From assembly GCF_010730195.1 (NCBI RefSeq), contig NZ_AP022613.1, positions 3,720,001 through 3,784,000 of the forward strand: a stretch of DNA of 64,000 bases, given 5' to 3'. The position numbers were made by a program, and so were the translations under genes. This document shows, piece after piece, positions 52,459-61,048 of the stretch (the stretch's first letter is position 1; each line of letters opens with the position of its first letter). The notes under the pieces are model-generated. The model was not told the origin of the DNA and searched no databases. It was given only the letters and a program-made list of their open reading frames with translations. This stretch comes from Mycobacterium conspicuum. Lineage in GTDB: Bacteria > Actinomycetota > Actinomycetes > Mycobacteriales > Mycobacteriaceae.

Positions 52459-52899
52459 TCAGCCCGACAACGCGCGGCGTATCTGGGCGCCGGTGTCCAG
52501 CACCAGCAGGATCAGGGTGCGCAACGCGTCGTCGGTCAAGCCGGCACCGGGAAAGTTGTAGCGCAGCATCACATCTGCGGTTTTTGCGGCGCCCCTGCCG
52601 GAGTTGCGCTGCGCGGCCTTCGCATCGGGCTTTTGGGAGACCTTCTCCACCAGGGTCACCGTACCGAGGTTGGTGTCGCGCGCATGCTTGGCCACCTGGT
52701 CGCTGACCTTTTTGGTGAGCGGCAGATCCCACGCCAGAACCTGAGTGAGCGACACCAGATCGAGATCCTCGACGATGTTCACCACCCGCAACGAGGCGAA
52801 CGTGTCGTCATGGCGCACGGTGATCCCGCCGTCGGGTTCCTCCTGCACGGGCATGACTTCGCGGAGTATCGATTCGAGGCGATTCTGCAGGGACGGCAT
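52459..52899 (-). CDS. Conserved hypothetical protein, Rv2360c-like
   Basis: A 146-residue cytosolic protein from the ATG at 52899. It has a mixed alpha/beta N-terminus with VRHDDTFASLRVVNIVEDLD and LVSLTQVLAWDLPLTKKVSD, a basic linker and a helical end LRTLILLVLDTGAQIRRAL. The layout suggests a YbjN/secretion-chaperone-like fold, but I do not recognise a named family with certainty. The same frame is open upstream through the 57-bp repeats, which are likely not translated. Convergent with zur, 15 bp apart. Confidence 0.75.
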   Translation of the reverse strand: MPSLQNRLESILREVMPVQEEPDGGITVRHDDTFASLRVVNIVEDLDLVSLTQVLAWDLPLTKKVSDQVAKHARDTNLGTVTLVEKVSQKPDAKAAQRNSGRGAAKTADVMLRYNFPGAGLTDDALRTLILLVLDTGAQIRRALSG

Positions 52900-52903
52900 T
52901 GGA

Positions 52904-53014
52904 TCCTTCCCGTGGGGACCCGGTGCGCCCGGCTCCGCCGCGCTTCCGGTCCCCACTGGTTCCTTCCCGTGGGGACCCGGTGCGCCCGGCTCCGCCGCGC
53001 TTCCGGTCCCCACT
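52904..53014 (-). repeat. Two tandem 57-bp MIRU-like repeats
   Basis: The units 52904-52960 and 52961-53014 are essentially identical and are offset by 57 bp. Each has inverted ends (GTGGGGACC ... GGTCCCCAC), so each can fold. They fill the junction between the uppS stop and the start of the next gene, the usual place of mycobacterial interspersed repetitive units, and 57 bp keeps the frame (19 codons). Confidence 0.85.
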
Positions 53015-53897
53015 ACGCGCTCCCGAACCGTCGGTCGCGATAGGCGTACTCCTCGCACGCCGCCCATAAATCGCGGCGGTCATAGTCGGGCCACAACTTG
53101 TCCTGAAAGATGAACTCCGCGTAGGCGGCCTGCCACAGCATGAAATTGCTGGACCGCTGCTCCCCCGAGGTCCGCAGGAAAAGGTCGACGTCGGGGATGT
53201 CGGGCCGCATCAAGTGTCGGGAAACGGTGGCCTCGGTGACGCGTTCCGGGTTGAGCCTTCCCGCCGCCGCTTCACGAGCGATATCCCTTGCGGCCTCAGC
53301 GATTTCGGTACGCCCACCGTAGTTGACACAGTAGTTGACCGTGATGACGTCGTTGCCCGCCGTCATGGCCTCGGCGATGGCCAACTCGTTGATGACGCTG
53401 CGCCACAGCCGCGGGCGTGAGCCCACCCATCGGATCTTCACCCCCATTGCCTTGAGATTTTCCCGACGGCGTCGCACCACGTCGCGGTTGAAGCCCATCA
53501 GGAAGCGGACCTCTTCGGCGGAACGCTTCCAATTCTCGGTGGAGAAGGCATACAGGCTGAGCCATTTGATCCCGAGTTCTATTGCGCCGCAGACGATGTC
53601 GATCACCACGGCCTCGCCCATCTTGTGCCCCTCGGTGCGCGACAGGCCGCGTTGGGTGGCCCAGCGTCCGTTGCCGTCCATCACGATGGCGACGTGATTG
53701 GGCACCCGGTCGGCCGGAATCCGCGGCGCCGCCGCTTTCGAGGTGTGCTGCGGCGGGCGACAGGGGCCGCCGTCCGCAGCGGGCGGCAGCTCCGGGAAGA
53801 CGACGGGCCACGTTGAGTTGTCCGGAAAGGTCGGGTAGTCCTCGGGCGCGGCGGGCAGTTGCGGGTAGCCCTGCTGCTTGCGCGCGATCTTAGCCAC
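53013..53897 (-). CDS. uppS: Decaprenyl diphosphate synthase (cis-prenyltransferase)
   Basis: A 294-residue Z-prenyltransferase making the polyprenyl phosphate carrier for peptidoglycan and arabinogalactan. The catalytic region begins VAIVMDGNGRWATQRGLSRT (Asp of the DGNGRW motif), then SLYAFSTENWKRSAEEVRFL and DVDLFLRTSGEQRSSNFMLW, ending with the WPDYDRRDL-type motif. The Pro-rich N-terminal ~65 residues are an extension also present in M. tuberculosis Rv2361c. GTG start, 8-bp overlap with recO. Confidence 0.95.
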   Translation of the reverse strand: MAKIARKQQGYPQLPAAPEDYPTFPDNSTWPVVFPELPPAADGGPCRPPQHTSKAAAPRIPADRVPNHVAIVMDGNGRWATQRGLSRTEGHKMGEAVVIDIVCGAIELGIKWLSLYAFSTENWKRSAEEVRFLMGFNRDVVRRRRENLKAMGVKIRWVGSRPRLWRSVINELAIAEAMTAGNDVITVNYCVNYGGRTEIAEAARDIAREAAAGRLNPERVTEATVSRHLMRPDIPDVDLFLRTSGEQRSSNFMLWQAAYAEFIFQDKLWPDYDRRDLWAACEEYAYRDRRFGSA

Positions 53898-54690
53898 AGG
53901 CCATATCCTGTCTGATCAGCGCCGCGCGCCGATCGGCGACCGAGCGGTCGATCACCTGATTGGTTCGCTCCACCAGCGGCAGGGTTTTCAGCTGCCGTTC
54001 CAGATGCCATTGCAGGTGTGCGGCCACCAATCCGCTGACGTGATTGCGGTGGGACTGCGGCGCCTCCTCGGCGGCCTCCCAATCGCCGTCGTGCAACGCG
54101 GACATCAGTTCCAGCACACCCAGCGGCGGCGTCGTCGAACCGGCCGGGCGGCAGTGCGCACACACGCTGCCCCCGGCGGCAATGTGAAACGCCCGATGCG
54201 GACCCGGGGTGGCACAGCGGGCGCACTCGGTCAGCGCCGGCGCCCATCCGGCGATGCCCATGGCACGCAACAGGTAGGCGTCCAGCAGCAAGTCCCGGGG
54301 CCGGCGCCCATCGGCCACCGCCCGCAGGGCGCTCACCGTGAGCCGATGCAGTTCCGGGGCGGGCGCCCGCTCCTCACCGGCGAGGCGTTCGGCGGTCTCC
54401 AGCATGGCGCACCCGCAGGTGTACCGGCCGTAGTCGCTGACGATGTCACTGGCGAACGCGTCGATCGCGACGACCTGGGTGACGATGTCGAGGTTGCGGC
54501 CCGGGTGCAGTTGCACGTCGATGTGCGCGAACGGCTCCAGCCGCGCGCCGAATTTGCTGCGGGTGCGCCGCACGCCTTTGGCCACCGCGCGAACCAGCCC
54601 GTTCTCGCGGGTCAGTAGGGTCACGATTCGGTCGGCTTCGCCGAGCTTGTGCTGGCGCAACACTACAGCCCGGTCTCGATACAGCCGCAT
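53890..54690 (-). CDS. recO: DNA repair protein RecO
   Basis: A 266-residue protein acting with RecR to load RecA on gapped DNA. The ATG at 54690 gives the family start MRLYRDRAVVLRQHKLGEAD (OB fold, about 1-80). The zinc-binding part CARCATPGPHRAFHIAAGGS and CAHC lies at about 150-175, and the helical end carries HLQWHLERQLKTLP. The frame continues upstream for 48 codons without family support. Confidence 0.94.
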   Translation of the reverse strand: MRLYRDRAVVLRQHKLGEADRIVTLLTRENGLVRAVAKGVRRTRSKFGARLEPFAHIDVQLHPGRNLDIVTQVVAIDAFASDIVSDYGRYTCGCAMLETAERLAGEERAPAPELHRLTVSALRAVADGRRPRDLLLDAYLLRAMGIAGWAPALTECARCATPGPHRAFHIAAGGSVCAHCRPAGSTTPPLGVLELMSALHDGDWEAAEEAPQSHRNHVSGLVAAHLQWHLERQLKTLPLVERTNQVIDRSVADRRAALIRQDMACG

Positions 54691-54751
54691 CACAATAGTT
54701 TTGCACCCCGGCGCGACATTACGGGTATCCGCGCCGTTAGTCTCGTACCCC

Positions 54752-56221
54752 GTGATTGGCGCTTCTGGGCCACCTTCCGGGGCCCTTTCCGGGTCGGGCT
54801 CCGGATCCCGTGACCAGCGCCTGCCCACCCTCACTGACCTGCTCTACAAGCTTGCTGCCGGCTCAGTGACTTCCGACACGTTGGTGCGCCGTTCCCTGCA
54901 TGCGATCGACATGAGCCAGTCCACGCTGAACGCCTTCCGGGTGGTGCTCACCGAGTCCGCGCTGGCCGACGCGGCGGCGGCCGACCGGCGACGCGCCGCC
55001 GGCGACACGGCGCCGTTGCTGGGCATCCCGATCGCGGTCAAGGACGACGTCGACATTGCTGGCGTGCCGACCGCCTTCGGCACCGAGGGACACGTGCGGC
55101 CCGCCACTCAGGACGCCGAGGTGGTGCGCCGGCTGAAGGCGGCCGGCGCCGTGATCGTCGGCAAGACCAACACCTGCGAATTGGGTCAGTGGCCGTTCAC
55201 CAGCGGGCCCGGGTTCGGGCACACGCGCAACCCGTGGGCGCGCCGGCACACCCCGGGCGGGTCGTCGGGCGGAAGCGCGGCCGCGGTGGCCGCCGGCCTG
55301 GTCACCGCAGCCATCGGCTCCGACGGCGCCGGCAGCGTGCGCATCCCCGCGGCGTGGACCCATTTGGTGGGCATCAAGCCACAGCGCGGCCGCATTTCGA
55401 CCTGGCCGTTGCCGGAGGCGTTCAACGGCATCACGGTCAACGGTGTGCTGGCCCGCACGGTGGCCGACGCCGCCCTGGTGCTCGACGCGGCGTCGGGCAA
55501 CGTCGAGGGCGACCTGCACAAGCCGCCCCCACTGACGGCATCGGATTACGTCGGCAAGGCGCCGGGCCCACTGAACATCGCGCTGTCGACCGGGTTTCCC
55601 TACACGTTCTTTCGGGCCAAGTTGCACCCCGAGATCCTGGCCGCGACCCAGGCGGTGGGCAAGCAGCTCGAGTTGCTTGGCCACAACGTCGTCGAGGGCA
55701 ACCCGGACTACGGCCTGCGGTTGTCGTGGGACTTTCTCGCCCGCTCCACATCGGGTCTGCGGGACTGGGAGGAGCGCCTCGGTGACGGCGTCATCCTGGA
55801 CCGTCGCACGCTGGCCAATCTGCGCACGGGAGCCGTTCTGGGACAGGCGATTCTGAAAAGCGCGCGCCGCCATGAGGCCGCCGACCAACAACGGGTGGGT
55901 TCGATCTTCGACATCGTCGACGTCGTGCTGGCACCCACCACCGCGCAGCCACCGCCGCTGGCCCGCTCCTTCGACCGACTCGGCGGCCTCGCCACCGACC
56001 GCGCCATGATCCGCGCCTGCCCGGTGACCTGGCCGTGGAATGTGTTGGGCTGGCCATCGATCAACGTGCCCGCGGGCTTCACCTCCGATGGTCTACCGAT
56101 CGGCGTGCAGTTGATGGGACCGGCCAACAGCGAGGGCATGCTGATCTCGTTGGCCGCCGAGCTGGAGGCGATCTGCGGCTGGGCGTCCCAACAACCCACG
56201 GTGTGGTGGAACGGCGACTGA
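54752..56221 (+). CDS. amiA2: Amidase-signature-family amidase
   Basis: A 489-residue hydrolase. The Ser-cisSer-Lys triad is visible: Lys97 in IPIAVKDDVDI, a Ser of GGSSGGSAAAV at 171-172, and Ser195 in GSDGAGSVRIPA. It is about the length of M. tuberculosis AmiA2 (Rv2363), which has the same neighbours. Natural substrate unknown. The GTG at 54752 has no Shine-Dalgarno; a TAGTCT box at 54738-54743 suggests a leaderless or nearly leaderless mRNA. Confidence 0.92.
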   Translation: MIGASGPPSGALSGSGSGSRDQRLPTLTDLLYKLAAGSVTSDTLVRRSLHAIDMSQSTLNAFRVVLTESALADAAAADRRRAAGDTAPLLGIPIAVKDDVDIAGVPTAFGTEGHVRPATQDAEVVRRLKAAGAVIVGKTNTCELGQWPFTSGPGFGHTRNPWARRHTPGGSSGGSAAAVAAGLVTAAIGSDGAGSVRIPAAWTHLVGIKPQRGRISTWPLPEAFNGITVNGVLARTVADAALVLDAASGNVEGDLHKPPPLTASDYVGKAPGPLNIALSTGFPYTFFRAKLHPEILAATQAVGKQLELLGHNVVEGNPDYGLRLSWDFLARSTSGLRDWEERLGDGVILDRRTLANLRTGAVLGQAILKSARRHEAADQQRVGSIFDIVDVVLAPTTAQPPPLARSFDRLGGLATDRAMIRACPVTWPWNVLGWPSINVPAGFTSDGLPIGVQLMGPANSEGMLISLAAELEAICGWASQQPTVWWNGD

Positions 56222-56226
56222 CGGCG

Positions 56227-57174
56227 CTAGGTATCGCCCTCCTTATGAAAGGTGTTGCGATAACTCTGCGGCGACACGCCGACCACTCGGCGGAATTGGT
56301 CGCGGAAGTTGGCGGGTGAAGCGAAACCGACTCGGCGCGAGATACTTTCGATGCCGTCGCGGGTCGCCTCCAGCAGTTCCTGGGCGTGCCTGATCCGAAC
56401 ACCATTGACCCACTGCATCGGCGTTTGACCGGTCTCGCGCCGAAAACTACGGTTCAACGTCCGGACACTGGTGGACGCCTGGCGTGCGATGTCGCCCAGC
56501 GTCAACGGCAGATCCGCGTTGGTCTCGATCCAGGCCAGCAGACCGTCGAGCTCGGTGGAGACTTCGCGGCGGTTGCGGACGATGAACTGCGCCTGTCCAC
56601 CGGTACGGCGCAACGGGGCGACCGCCAGCCGCGCCGCATCGGCGGCAACAGCGGAACCGTAGTCACGCGCGACCATGTGCAGGCACAGGTCGAGGCCGGC
56701 CGACGCTCCGGCCGAGGTCAGGATTTGGCCTTCGTCGACGTACAGCAGATCGGCGTCCACCCGGACCGCGGGATAGGCCGCGGAAAACGCCTCGGCCGCC
56801 ACCCAGTGCGTAGTCGCGCGCTTGCCGTCCAAAATTCCCGCGGCGGCCAGCGAGAAGGCGCCGCTACAGATGGATGCGATGCGAATTCCGTTGCGGTGCG
56901 CCGACTTCAGCGCGACCACGACATCACCGCGGGTCGGCGTCACGACGTCGTTGCGTCCGGGCACGACGATGGTGTCGGCGTTGGCCAGTTCCGTCAAACC
57001 GAAGTCGGTTGCAATTCGGATCGGCCCGGCCGTGACGACGGGCTCGGCGCCGCACACCCGAACCTGGTAGCCGGGCTCCCCATTGGCCAGCCGGACCCGA
57101 CCGAAAGTCTCGACCGCGATGGCCAGATCGAACGCGATGACGTCAGGTTCGGCCAAGACCGCCACTGCATGCAC
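56227..57174 (-). CDS. GlxA-family regulator: DJ-1/PfpI domain plus AraC helix-turn-helix
   Basis: About 315 residues from the GTG at 57174. The N-terminal glutamine-amidotransferase-like domain (about 1-185) has the elbow Cys103 in ASICSGAFSLAAAG. The C-terminal AraC domain (about 215-312) carries two helix-turn-helix units: ITLGDIARQASTSVRTLNRS-like and ESISRRVGFASPANFRDQFR. A TATATT box eight bases upstream supports this start; the frame extends 26 codons further. It is divergent from a PfpI-like gene that it probably regulates. Effector unknown. Confidence 0.88.
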   Translation of the reverse strand: MHAVAVLAEPDVIAFDLAIAVETFGRVRLANGEPGYQVRVCGAEPVVTAGPIRIATDFGLTELANADTIVVPGRNDVVTPTRGDVVVALKSAHRNGIRIASICSGAFSLAAAGILDGKRATTHWVAAEAFSAAYPAVRVDADLLYVDEGQILTSAGASAGLDLCLHMVARDYGSAVAADAARLAVAPLRRTGGQAQFIVRNRREVSTELDGLLAWIETNADLPLTLGDIARQASTSVRTLNRSFRRETGQTPMQWVNGVRIRHAQELLEATRDGIESISRRVGFASPANFRDQFRRVVGVSPQSYRNTFHKEGDT

Positions 57175-57182
57175 AGTTTGGC

Positions 57183-57188
57183 AATATA
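57183..57188 (-). promoter_or_regulatory. -10 box for the GlxA-family regulator
   Basis: TATATT on the minus strand, eight bases before the GTG at 57174. A second box, TATATG at 57196-57201 on the plus strand, could serve the divergent PfpI-like gene. Confidence 0.45.
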
Positions 57189-57238
57189 CCGGCGCTATAT
57201 GGCGATCCGGCCACTGGTCGGCGGCGGGGGAACCGGCG

Positions 57239-57907
57239 ATGATCGACGGCATGCATGCGCAAATCGTGCTCTACGACGGCTTCGACCCGCTCGACGCGAT
57301 CGCTCCGTTCGAAGTTCTCGCCGCGGGCGGTGAATACATGGCTGGCGATCTGCAGGTGTCGCTGGTGTCCGCCGAGGGGCCGCGCGCCGTGACCAGCGGC
57401 ACTCACGGTGTCACGCTGCATGCCTCCGCCGCGATCGACCCCGACAGCCCCGGCTGCATCATCGTGCCCGGTGCCAGCGGCCCGGTTGACGGAGATCCCG
57501 ACGACGGTGTCGAGACCATTCCCGTGCTGCTCGCCCGGGCGGCGCAGACGGATCTAACACCGTTGTTGAGCAAGGCCTTTGACAATCCGGACATCACGGT
57601 CGCCACCGTGTGCGGTGGTGCGGTGGTGCTGGCGATGTCCGGGCTCATCGAGGGGCGTCACGCGGTCACCCACTACCTGGGCATGGACCTGCTGGACGCC
57701 GCCGGCGTCGTCCCCGTGGCGGCCCGGGTGGTCGACGACGGCGACCTGGTTACCGCCGGTGGCGTCACATCCGGGCTGGACTTGGCGCTGCACCTGCTCG
57801 ACCGGTGGTACGGCCCGCGCATCCCGCACGCGGTCGAGCGACTATTCGAGTACGAACGACGAGGAACGGTATGGCGCAACATCGGCCGAGAACCAGTGGA
57901 GGGATAG
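57239..57907 (+). CDS. DJ-1/PfpI-family protein
   Basis: A 222-residue protein made of one GATase1-like domain: MHAQIVLYDGFDPLDAIAPF, PGCIIVPGASGPVDGD, then the elbow VATVCGGAVVLAMSGLIEGR with Cys125, and GDLVTAGGVTSGLDLALHLL. It lacks the AraC part of its divergent neighbour but is clearly homologous to that protein's N-terminal half. Such stand-alone members include isonitrile hydratases. The ATG at 57239 or, four codons later, 57251 may be used. Confidence 0.86.
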   Translation: MIDGMHAQIVLYDGFDPLDAIAPFEVLAAGGEYMAGDLQVSLVSAEGPRAVTSGTHGVTLHASAAIDPDSPGCIIVPGASGPVDGDPDDGVETIPVLLARAAQTDLTPLLSKAFDNPDITVATVCGGAVVLAMSGLIEGRHAVTHYLGMDLLDAAGVVPVAARVVDDGDLVTAGGVTSGLDLALHLLDRWYGPRIPHAVERLFEYERRGTVWRNIGREPVEG

Positions 57908-57913
57908 CTTGAG

Positions 57914-58237
57914 TTGAGCTACGTGAGCATTATTGGCGACTGGGACGTGACGATCAAAACCCCGATCGGCACACTTGTCACCCAGTATGTCTTCACCCAG
58001 GGGCCCGCCGGCCCGGTCGGAACCGCGACCCACAAGGACGAAACGGTTGCCTTGCAGGACATCACGACCGAGCGCGTCACCGAGGGCCTGCGGGTGACGT
58101 GGTGTCAATCGGTGCGCAAGCCGATGCGGCTGAATCTGACCTTCGACGTGGTGTGCGACGGTGACACCATGACGGGGTACTCGCGTGCCGGCAAGTTGCC
58201 CAGGTCGGCAGTTACCGGCCGGCGCCGTCCACAATAG
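57914..58237 (+). CDS. Hypothetical protein, lipocalin-like strand pattern
   Basis: A 107-residue protein with a TTG start and GGAGG further upstream. IIGDWDVTIKTPIGTLVTQY, GTATHKDETVALQDITTERV and LRVTWCQSVRKPMRLNLTFD then DGDTMTGYSRAGKLP read as an up-and-down beta barrel. No family is recalled with confidence. It follows the PfpI-like gene by 6 bp, so it probably shares its transcript and purpose. Convergent with era, 3 bp apart. Confidence 0.72.
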   Translation: MSYVSIIGDWDVTIKTPIGTLVTQYVFTQGPAGPVGTATHKDETVALQDITTERVTEGLRVTWCQSVRKPMRLNLTFDVVCDGDTMTGYSRAGKLPRSAVTGRRRPQ

Positions 58238-58240
58238 GGA

Positions 58241-59140
58241 TTAAAACCCAAGCCTGCCAAGCTGTTTGGGGTCACTCTGCCAGTTCTTGGCGATCTTGAC
58301 GCGTAGGTCGAGATAGACCTTGGTGCCCAACAGCTTCTCGATCTGCACACGCGCGGCGGTCCCGACTTCCTTCAACCGCGCCCCGCCCTTGCCGATGACG
58401 ATCCCCTTCTGGCTGTCCCGTTCGACATAGAGCAGCGCGTGCACGTCGATGAGGTCATCGCGGCCCTCCCGCGGGTTGACCTCGTCGATCACCACCGCCA
58501 GCGAGTGCGGCAACTCGTCGCGCACTCCCTCCAGGGCGGCCTCGCGGATGAGCTCGGCCATCAGGACCTCTTCGGGTTCGTCGGTCAGTTCGCCGTCGGG
58601 GTAGTACGCGGGGCCCTCGGGCAGCGCCGCGGCCAGCACGTCGACCAACACATCGATTTGCTCACCGGTGGCCGCCGAGACCGGCACGATTTCGGCTGCG
58701 GTGCCCGCCAATTCGGCGACCGCGACCAGCTGTGCGGCCACCCGATCCCTGGAGACTTTGTCGGTCTTGGTGACGACGACCACGAGCGTCGTCTTGGGCG
58801 CCACCGAACGGATCTGCTCGACGATCCACCGGTCCCCCGGCCCGATCGCCTCGTCGGCGGGGACGCACAGCCCGATGACGTCAACCTCGGAGTAGGTGTC
58901 GCGAACCAGGTCGTTGAGCCGCTTACCCAGCAGGGTGCGCGGCCGGTGCAGGCCCGGGGTGTCGACGAGGATGATCTGAAAGTTCTCCCGGTGCACGATT
59001 CCGCGAATGGTGTGCCGGGTCGTCTGCGGCCGCATCGAGGTGATCGCCACTTTGGTGCCGACCAGCGCGTTGGTCAGCGTCGACTTTCCGGTATTCGGCC
59101 TGCCGACGAAACACACGAAACCCGAATGGAATTCGGTCAT
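58241..59140 (-). CDS. era: GTPase Era
   Basis: A 299-residue GTPase needed for 16S rRNA processing and 30S assembly. G1 is GRPNTGKST at residues 13-21, then the switch region TTRHTIRG, DTPG (G3), and VVTKTDKV as the G4 (xKxD). The KH RNA-binding domain is C-terminal with IGKGGARLKEVGTAARVQIE. The start is the ATG at 59140; the longer upstream frame has no family support. Confidence 0.96.
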   Translation of the reverse strand: MTEFHSGFVCFVGRPNTGKSTLTNALVGTKVAITSMRPQTTRHTIRGIVHRENFQIILVDTPGLHRPRTLLGKRLNDLVRDTYSEVDVIGLCVPADEAIGPGDRWIVEQIRSVAPKTTLVVVVTKTDKVSRDRVAAQLVAVAELAGTAAEIVPVSAATGEQIDVLVDVLAAALPEGPAYYPDGELTDEPEEVLMAELIREAALEGVRDELPHSLAVVIDEVNPREGRDDLIDVHALLYVERDSQKGIVIGKGGARLKEVGTAARVQIEKLLGTKVYLDLRVKIAKNWQSDPKQLGRLGF

Positions 59141-59201
59141 GAGCGCTCGCTCGCCGAGCGTGAACGCAGGGCGATTTTTCGTGACAATTCTCGCCGTGAG
59201 T

Positions 59202-60497
59202 TCACGTTCGGTGCTCCTCGGCGCCGTCGGTGTCGGCCGGGCTGAGCAGGACGGTGCCGATCCGCACCCGGCCCCGGTGATCGGGACCACCCTCGGCGCG
59301 CAACCGCAAGCCATGTGACACCACCTCGGCCCCGGGCAGCGGGACCCGGCCCAGCTCCAGAGCCAGCAGGCCACCCACGGTGTCAACGTCCAGATCGTCA
59401 TCGAATTCCATGCCGTACAGTTCACCCACGTCTTCGATCGGCAGCCGCGCCGATACCCGGAAGTGTTTGTCGCCCAGGTCTTCTACCGGCGCCGTCTCGG
59501 CGTCGTCGTACTCGTCGGCGATCTCGCCGACGATCTCCTCGAGTACGTCTTCGATGCTGACCAGGCCGGCTATCGCACCATATTCGTCGACCAACAGCGC
59601 CATGTGATTGCGGTCGCGCTGCATTTCGCGCAGCAGCGAGTCGAGTGGTTTGGAGTCCGGCACGAACACCGCAGGACGCATCACCTGCGCCACCTTGGTG
59701 CGCCGGCCGCGATCGTCGGAGAAAAACGCGTGCTGGACAAGGTCTTTCAGGTAGACGACGCCGACGATGTCGTCGACGTTTTCACCGATCACCGGGATGC
59801 GGGAATGCCCGCTGCGCACCGCCAGGGTGGTGGCCTGGGCGGCGGACTTGTCGTCCTCGATCCAGATCATTTCGGTGCGCGGCACCATGACCTCACGGGC
59901 CGGGGTGTCACCGAGCTCGAAGACCGACTCGATCATCCGGCGTTCGTCGGCGGCAACGACGCCGCGCTGCTGGGCGAGGTCGACCACTTCGCGCAGCTCG
60001 ATCTCGGACGCGAACGGTCCGTTCCGCAGGCCGCGACCGGGGGTCAGCAGATTGCCCACGACGACCAGCAATTGCGGGATCGGCATCAACAGCCGCGAGA
60101 TCGCCTGCAGCGGAAGGGCAGCCGTTAGCGCGATGGAGTAGGCATGCTGGCGGCCAAGCGTGCGTGGCCCCACACCGATGACCACGAAGCTGGTTATCAC
60201 CATGATCGCCGCGGCGCCGATCAACCCCCTGGTGAGGCCGAAGTTGTCGTAGAGAAACACCACCAGCAGTACAGTCGCGGAGATCTCGCACGTGATGCGC
60301 AGCAGTACGACCAAGTTCACGTAGCGTGGCCGGTCGGTCACCACCTTGAGCAGGGGCCTGGCGCCAACCCGTTCGTCGCGCACCAACTCCTGCACCCGGG
60401 CCAGCGACACCGTGCTGATCGCGGCGTCGATCGCGGCGAAAAGGCCGCCCAGAGCGATCAACGCGATCGCGCCGACCAGCTGCGACAGGCCGGTCAA
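59202..60497 (-). CDS. CNNM/CorC-like membrane protein with CBS pair
   Basis: A 431-residue protein (Rv2366c-like). The DUF21/CNNM membrane domain covers about 1-150 (three to four helices), followed by two CBS domains at about 205-330 (REVMVPRTEMIWIEDDKSAA, SRIPVIGENVDDIVGVVYLK, MALLVDEYGAIAGLVSIEDV) and a CorC/HlyC domain from about 345 (FRVSARLPIEDVGELYG). Family members are linked to Mg2+ or Co2+ efflux. It overlaps ybeY by 4 bp. Confidence 0.92.
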   Translation of the reverse strand: MTGLSQLVGAIALIALGGLFAAIDAAISTVSLARVQELVRDERVGARPLLKVVTDRPRYVNLVVLLRITCEISATVLLVVFLYDNFGLTRGLIGAAAIMVITSFVVIGVGPRTLGRQHAYSIALTAALPLQAISRLLMPIPQLLVVVGNLLTPGRGLRNGPFASEIELREVVDLAQQRGVVAADERRMIESVFELGDTPAREVMVPRTEMIWIEDDKSAAQATTLAVRSGHSRIPVIGENVDDIVGVVYLKDLVQHAFFSDDRGRRTKVAQVMRPAVFVPDSKPLDSLLREMQRDRNHMALLVDEYGAIAGLVSIEDVLEEIVGEIADEYDDAETAPVEDLGDKHFRVSARLPIEDVGELYGMEFDDDLDVDTVGGLLALELGRVPLPGAEVVSHGLRLRAEGGPDHRGRVRIGTVLLSPADTDGAEEHRT

Positions 60498-61027
60498 AGG
60501 TCGAAATGCCTTGACTTATCCAGCAGCCGGCGGTCCCGCTCCTCCTGGCGGTCCAGCTGGTAAGCCTCGACTTGTTCGGCAACCCACTCTTCCAGCAGCC
60601 GGCTCTGCAGGCCGAACATCTCCTTTTCCTCGTCCCTGTCGGCGTGGTCGTAACCCAGCAGGTGCAGCACTCCGTGAATTGTCAACAGCGCCAACTCATG
60701 TCCGAGACTGTGGCCCGCCGCGGCGGCCTGCTCGGCCGCGAATTCGGGGCACAGCACGATATCGCCCAGCATGGCCGGCCCCGGCTCCGGCGCATCGGGA
60801 CGACCCCCCGGCTCGAGCTCGTCCATCGGAAAGCTCATCACGTCGGTCGGGCCGGGCAGGTCCATCCAGCGCATGTGCAGATCGGCCATCGCCGCCGTGT
60901 CCAACAGCACCATCGACAGCTCGGCGCCGGGGTTGACGTCCATCTTGTGGATGACAAACCTTGCGACGCTGACCAGTTCGGCCTCGGAGACGTCGATGCC
61001 CGACTCGTTGGATACTTCGATGCTCAT
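60494..61027 (-). CDS. ybeY: Endoribonuclease YbeY
   Basis: A 177-residue metal-dependent RNase acting in 16S rRNA 3' maturation. The zinc motif HxxxHxxGYDH is HGVLHLLGYDHADRDEEKEM; upstream is the conserved DVMSFPMDE and LGDIVLCPE. It lies between phoH (21 bp upstream) and the CBS protein, a widely conserved cluster. Confidence 0.95.
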   Translation of the reverse strand: MSIEVSNESGIDVSEAELVSVARFVIHKMDVNPGAELSMVLLDTAAMADLHMRWMDLPGPTDVMSFPMDELEPGGRPDAPEPGPAMLGDIVLCPEFAAEQAAAAGHSLGHELALLTIHGVLHLLGYDHADRDEEKEMFGLQSRLLEEWVAEQVEAYQLDRQEERDRRLLDKSRHFDL

Positions 61028-61048
61028 AAGATGCTCACGAAACGCTCA

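Noticed and set aside
54443..54751. 103-codon upstream extension of the amiA2 frame
   Set aside because: It runs antisense to recO and lacks family similarity; the GTG at 54752 gives the expected length.
59141..59425. 95-codon N-terminal extension of era
   Set aside because: Trp/Cys/Pro-rich sequence that overlaps the CBS-protein gene in another frame; Era starts MTEFHSGFVCFVG.
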